Assembly: GCA_044374195.1 (NCBI GenBank)
Contig: JBILOY010000031.1
Location: 1 to 16,522 of the forward strand
Source of the DNA: CAIKZY01 sp044374195
GTDB taxonomy: Bacteria > Actinomycetota > Actinomycetes > S36-B12
Direction of reading: 5' to 3'
Length of the DNA stretch: 16,522 nucleotides
Positions 13,846 to 16,522 of this stretch are shown here, piece after piece (position 1 is the first letter of the stretch; each line of letters starts with the position of its first letter). The position numbers were made by a program, and so were the translations under genes. The notes below the pieces were generated by a model. It did not search any database. It was not told where the DNA came from and saw nothing but the letters and a program-made list of their open reading frames with translations.

Positions 13846-15300
13846 TTAGCGCTTCAGTGAGACGCTGAGTTCGCCGTGCTCGTAACCAAGGTACTGGGCG
13901 GTGGCATTCGTGATCATGTCCCGTACGAGCGTGACCTCCGGGGAATCCGCGTAGGCAAGCTTTGTCTTGACCGGACCCGCGGCGAGCATCGCATCGACAT
14001 CTGGTCCGGGAATCAGGAAACGCAGGATGAGCTCCTCGTCGCTGAGGTTCTCGCCGAGCTGATGGCGGATCTCCTTGAGCGAGGGATCAGGGCGCTCCCA
14101 ATCCAAGAACTCCTTGCCGCGCTTGCTGCCGAAGGCCTTGTCGAGAACTTCAGGCGCAACTTCACCGGGGATCGGACCCATGTGCCCGGCGAGGTACATG
14201 AGGTTCTCGTCAGGGAATACCGTGTAGCGCTCCTCGTTGACCAGATTGAGCAATGCCTGAATACCGACGAGCTGCGAGTAAGGCGTGGCCATAACCGGAT
14301 AGCCCATCTCCTCGCGGACGATGCTGATCTCGTCCAGCAACTCGTGATAGCGGTTTTCCATTCCGTACTGCTTGAGCTGATTGATCAAGGTGCCGGTCAT
14401 GCCTCCGGGCAGCTGATGCGCCGAGTGCGCGAGGTTGTACTCGCGCGGAGCGCCGATCGTGTAGCCCTCAGACTCTGCCGCGCGCGTGAGGTGCTCAGCG
14501 ATCACGGGGATCAAGGACTCATCGATATTGGTCTCGAATCCGAGTCGGCGCATGTTGTCAGCGGTGATGTCGACAGACGGCATGGAAGGGCCATTGGCCA
14601 TCGGGCCAATGGCTGTGTGCAGAATGTGGATGCCAGCCTTGGCTGCCGTCAGGTAGTTGAAGGTGCTTGCACCCGTCGTGTTGTGGAAGTGAGCCTCGAG
14701 CGGAACGCCGTTTGCCGCTTCGACCATGCGGGGGATCCAGGTGGCGGCACGTTCAGGCGAGAGCACACCAGCTTCGTCGCCAAGGATGATTGTCTCCGTG
14801 CCCCAAGTCGACATCTCGCTCACGATTCGGGCGTAGAAGTCGTCGGTGTGCACCGGCGACTCGGCGAACATGACCTGTGGAGCAGCCTCGGCACCGGCCG
14901 CCTGAACGACGCCGCTCATCCACTTCATTTCGTCAAGATTGAACAGGCAGTCGAAGATCCACATGCTGCCGATACCGTGCTTGACGAGGGTGTTAACCCA
15001 AAGTTCGAGGATCGCACGCGGGGTAAGGCCCATCCCGACGATGGCATTCGAGCGAGTACCCGCTCTCATGCGACTCATCGGCATTGCTGCGCGTACGAGA
15101 TCGAGCCCCTCCCAAGGGTTCTCGCGGCAGTAACGCACGAGCACCTCGAAAAGAGATGAGCCGGTGAAGTCGACAATGCGGAAGCCCATGCGGTCGATAT
15201 CGGCAGCGATCGGCAGACTGTGCCCGGCCCGCATGCGCATTCCCCACAGGCTCTGCTGCCCGTCGCGCAGGGACTGGTCAATGAACTGGATCTCGGTCAC
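13846..15300 (-). CDS. OadA/PycB-like carboxyltransferase-domain protein with altered metal site
   Basis: A 484-residue protein with a TIM-barrel carboxyltransferase domain followed by the conserved OadA/pyruvate carboxylase helical region (about 285-430, with VREEMGYPVMATPYSQLVGIQALLN split across it). In the family the metal is held by the Asp of the LRDAHQS motif, two His of an HxH, and a carbamylated Lys in KDMAG. Here LRDGQQS supplies D13 and HFHNTTG supplies H204 and H206, but the Lys position reads ILGDEAG, with G174 in place of Lys. This resembles the LGDTIG and LRDG motifs of HMG-CoA lyase-type (DRE-TIM) enzymes. No biotinyl domain (MKM) follows. GTG 15300 overlaps the biotin carboxylase stop as GTGA and has GAGGAG five bases upstream, so the two are coupled. 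It may be a carboxyltransferase with an unusual site or a lyase-like relative. Confidence 0.85.
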   Translation of the reverse strand: MTEIQFIDQSLRDGQQSLWGMRMRAGHSLPIAADIDRMGFRIVDFTGSSLFEVLVRYCRENPWEGLDLVRAAMPMSRMRAGTRSNAIVGMGLTPRAILELWVNTLVKHGIGSMWIFDCLFNLDEMKWMSGVVQAAGAEAAPQVMFAESPVHTDDFYARIVSEMSTWGTETIILGDEAGVLSPERAATWIPRMVEAANGVPLEAHFHNTTGASTFNYLTAAKAGIHILHTAIGPMANGPSMPSVDITADNMRRLGFETNIDESLIPVIAEHLTRAAESEGYTIGAPREYNLAHSAHQLPGGMTGTLINQLKQYGMENRYHELLDEISIVREEMGYPVMATPYSQLVGIQALLNLVNEERYTVFPDENLMYLAGHMGPIPGEVAPEVLDKAFGSKRGKEFLDWERPDPSLKEIRHQLGENLSDEELILRFLIPGPDVDAMLAAGPVKTKLAYADSPEVTLVRDMITNATAQYLGYEHGELSVSLKR

Positions 15301-16522
15301 GGTGTCTCCTCAGCGGTGTGTGCATGGCTTGGTTCAACCCAACGTGGCAGGAACGACTGCTCGACCCACCTGGTGTGATGCTGCTGTGCAACGAACTCCT
15401 CGTCGGCGATCACTCCGCGAAGGAAATCGATATTCGTGGTGACTCCGTCGATCGTCAGGTGCCGCAGAGCGCGGTCCATGCGTACGAGAGCATCGTCTCT
15501 GTCTGACCCGAGGGTGAGCACCTTCGCAATCATCGAGTCGTAGTAAGGCGGAATGAGATATCCGCCGTATACGTGACTGTCGATGCGCACTCCGCCACCT
15601 TGCGGGGGAATCCAGCGCGTCACTCGACCAGGCGCGGGCATGAAGTTGTTTCGAGCATCCTCGGCATTCACGCGACATTCGACGGCGTGGCCGGTGAGCC
15701 GAACATCGGCTTGTGTCACCGAGAGCGGTTCGCCTGCCGCGATTCGAAGTTGCTCGCGCACGATGTCGACGCCGGTCACTAGTTCAGTGACAGGGTGCTC
15801 TACCTGGACTCGAGTGTTGACTTCGAGGAAGGCATAGGCACCCGTGATTGCGTCAACGACGAATTCGACAGTTGCCGCACCTACGTAGTCGAGGGCACGG
15901 CAGAGTTCGACAGCAGAGATGTGCAGTTCCTCGCGTACCGCCATCGGGATAGACACCGCGGGGGCTTCCTCGACGACTTTCTGGTATCTGCGCTGTGCGG
16001 AGCAGTCACGCTCTCCGAGATGGATGACGTTGCCGTGGGTGTCGGCGAGGATCTGAACTTCCACGTGGCGAGCCTGGGTAATGAACTTCTCCACGTAGAG
16101 CCGTCCGTCACCAAAAGCCTGAAGAGCCTCATTGCTTGCCGACGCGAATCTCTCATCGAGATCAGACATGCTGTTGACCAGCACCATTCCGCGACCACCA
16201 CCGCCGGCTGCGGCCTTGAGGAGAACCGGAACGCCGATCGCCTCGGCAAGTTCGCGGGCCTGCTCGACACTTTCGAGAGCGGCACTTCCGGCACCGGTGG
16301 AAATCCCGATGGACTCGGCGACCGCGCGCGCCTGGATCTTGTCCCCGCCTCTACGAATGGTGTCAGCGCTGGGACCGATAAAGATGATGCCGTTTTCCAC
16401 ACAGGCTTCGGCCAACTCGGGACGCTCAGCCAGAAAACCATAACCGGGATGGAGCGCGTCGCATCCGGTCGCGACTGCCGCTTGCATGACGCGATTGATG
16501 TCTAGGTAGCTCTCGGTCGACG
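15297..16522 (-). CDS. Biotin carboxylase subunit (N-terminus beyond right edge)
   Basis: ATP-dependent carboxylation of biotin on a carrier protein, the first half-reaction of acyl-CoA, pyruvate or oxaloacetate-type carboxylases. The frame is open through the right edge; 407 residues are visible, starting just before the family's SYLNI-like segment, so roughly 60-80 N-terminal residues are missing. Seen motifs (numbered from the first visible residue): HPGYGFLAE near 24-32, K61 and K102 as ATP-binding lysines, the glycine loop GGGGRGM at 106-112, HVEVQ at 152-156, GERDCSAQRR near 169-178, and EVNTRVQVEHPVTE at 233-246 with E233, N235 and R237. All are normal. The C-terminus is short and ends without a biotinyl domain. 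It overlaps the carboxyltransferase gene by four bases, strong evidence that the two act together. The Met encoded at 16487 is internal, not the start. Confidence 0.93.
   Translation of the reverse strand, partial: STESYLDINRVMQAAVATGCDALHPGYGFLAERPELAEACVENGIIFIGPSADTIRRGGDKIQARAVAESIGISTGAGSAALESVEQARELAEAIGVPVLLKAAAGGGGRGMVLVNSMSDLDERFASASNEALQAFGDGRLYVEKFITQARHVEVQILADTHGNVIHLGERDCSAQRRYQKVVEEAPAVSIPMAVREELHISAVELCRALDYVGAATVEFVVDAITGAYAFLEVNTRVQVEHPVTELVTGVDIVREQLRIAAGEPLSVTQADVRLTGHAVECRVNAEDARNNFMPAPGRVTRWIPPQGGGVRIDSHVYGGYLIPPYYDSMIAKVLTLGSDRDDALVRMDRALRHLTIDGVTTNIDFLRGVIADEEFVAQQHHTRWVEQSFLPRWVEPSHAHTAEETP

Noticed and set aside
13876..15159. A 427-codon open frame on the plus strand, antisense to the carboxyltransferase gene
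   Set aside because: The minus-strand product has full family motifs; the plus-strand translation shows no recognisable domain and is explained by high GC codon bias. The same holds for long antisense frames at 1546-2397, 2252-3247, 12893-13732 and 15795-16505.
16485..16487. ATG at 16487 as the start of biotin carboxylase
   Set aside because: The frame stays open upstream with residues matching the conserved SYLNI region of biotin carboxylases, so the Met is internal.
1..16522. Signs of mobile elements, CRISPR, tRNA or rRNA
   Set aside because: Reading both strands showed no transposase or integrase motifs, no regular repeat-spacer pattern, and no cloverleaf-like RNA gene.

Overview
The window is GC-rich, densely coded chromosomal DNA. 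It most likely comes from an actinobacterium. Reasons: GTG starts, strong AGGAG-type ribosome sites, strong GC bias in third codon positions, a MptpB-like tyrosine phosphatase, a fused LivH-LivM permease, and enzyme families (SDR, acetoacetate-decarboxylase-like, FadA-like thiolase) usual in actinobacterial catabolic islands. I cannot name a genus. I saw no tRNA, rRNA, CRISPR array, insertion sequence or integrase.

Layout, left to right. (A) Minus strand, 3181 to 1: an SDR dehydrogenase, an acetoacetate-decarboxylase (ADC)-family protein and, after a 188-base gap with a 19-bp palindrome, a fused LivH-LivM branched-chain-type ABC permease that runs off the left edge. (B) Plus strand, 3312-4229: a zinc-less MDR oxidoreductase, convergent with (C). 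(C) Minus strand, 5576 to 4232: a second, divergent ADC-family protein followed by a carboxymuconolactone-decarboxylase/AhpD-like protein. Upstream of (C) is a 216-base divergent control region holding three palindromes in a row. (D) Plus strand, 5793-8548: a zinc alcohol dehydrogenase, an SDR, a strong hairpin, and a MptpB-like tyrosine phosphatase. A long bidirectional terminator hairpin closes this block. (E) Minus strand, right edge to 8649: a tight operon of biotin carboxylase (cut by the right edge), OadA/PycB-like carboxyltransferase, acyl-CoA synthetase, thiolase, SDR and a third ADC-family protein, then, after 127 bases with a possible promoter and a GACGTC repeat, a fourth SDR. No gap between genes exceeds 216 bases.

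Inferred joint role: import of a small organic acid or related compound (ABC permease), CoA activation (acyl-CoA synthetase), alcohol/ketone interconversion (four SDRs, two MDRs), thiolytic cleavage (thiolase), and C1 chemistry on keto acids by ADC-fold enzymes and a biotin-carboxylase/carboxyltransferase pair. The substrate cannot be read from sequence. The most unusual points are three ADC-fold paralogs in under 9 kb, a repeated SDR-ADC module, and an OadA-like carboxyltransferase with Gly where the family has its metal-binding carbamylated Lys. No biotin carrier domain is seen in the window.
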